From: Paludibacteraceae bacterium
GTDB lineage: Bacteria; Bacteroidota; Bacteroidia; Bacteroidales; Paludibacteraceae
Assembly: GCA_947445425.1 (NCBI GenBank)
Contig: CANFFA010000108.1
Span: forward strand, 1 to 7,277
Direction of reading: 5' to 3'
Length of the DNA: 7,277 nt
Part shown: one piece after another, positions 7,261 to 7,277 of the stretch
How the letters are laid out: the number at the start of each line of letters is the position of its first letter
How positions within the stretch are numbered: the stretch's first letter is position 1
Translations under genes and position numbers: made by a program
The notes under the pieces: model-generated
What the model was told of the DNA's origin: nothing
The model's input: the letters and a program-made list of their open reading frames with translations, nothing else
Databases searched by the model: none

Positions 7261-7277
7261 TTTAAATCCTAACGATA

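Noticed and set aside
1..7277. CRISPR array, tRNA or rRNA genes, toxin-antitoxin or defence genes
   Set aside because: No regularly spaced repeats, no tRNA-like cloverleaf and no matching protein motifs were found; the genes present are an IS transposase, core metabolic enzymes and a receiver domain.

Overview
The window reads as chromosome of an AT-rich Bacteroidota bacterium. Three things point there: promoters of the TTTG / TAnnTTTG type, A-rich start-codon leaders without Shine-Dalgarno motifs, and a glycogen phosphorylase of the roughly 850-residue DUF3417 + GT35 form common in that phylum. The genus cannot be fixed from sequence reading alone; an anaerobic or marine Bacteroidia member is a guess.

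Layout. Positions 1-1216 hold the transposase end of an IS66-family insertion sequence. Its transposase is on the minus strand and runs off the left edge, and its probable outer end lies at about 1216. Next come a well-formed Bacteroidota promoter overlapped by an inverted repeat (1229-1273) and a complete alpha-glucan (glycogen) phosphorylase gene (1341-3905), closed by a strong intrinsic terminator (3929-3960). A gene-free, very AT-rich stretch of about 400 bp (3961-4363) precedes sucC and sucD (4364-5509 and 5595-6467), the two subunits of succinyl-CoA synthetase. These two are separated by 85 bp and end at a perfect 11-bp-stem terminator (6495-6533). After a 231-bp gap comes a single-domain response regulator of the cyanobacterial Rcp1 type (6765-7202). 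The window ends in a promoter-like element embedded in a perfect 10+10 bp inverted repeat (7219-7260) that probably drives a gene beyond the right edge.

Function. Glycogen phosphorylase releases glucose-1-phosphate from stored glucan, and succinyl-CoA synthetase interconverts succinyl-CoA and succinate with nucleotide phosphorylation. Both are core carbon-metabolism enzymes, but the terminators place them in separate transcription units. The receiver protein is a phosphorylation relay or output-by-interaction protein whose histidine kinase is not in the window. I see no sign of a new defence, CRISPR or biosynthetic system. The points most worth a second look are the two promoter-overlapping palindromes and the IS66 junction just upstream of glycogen phosphorylase.
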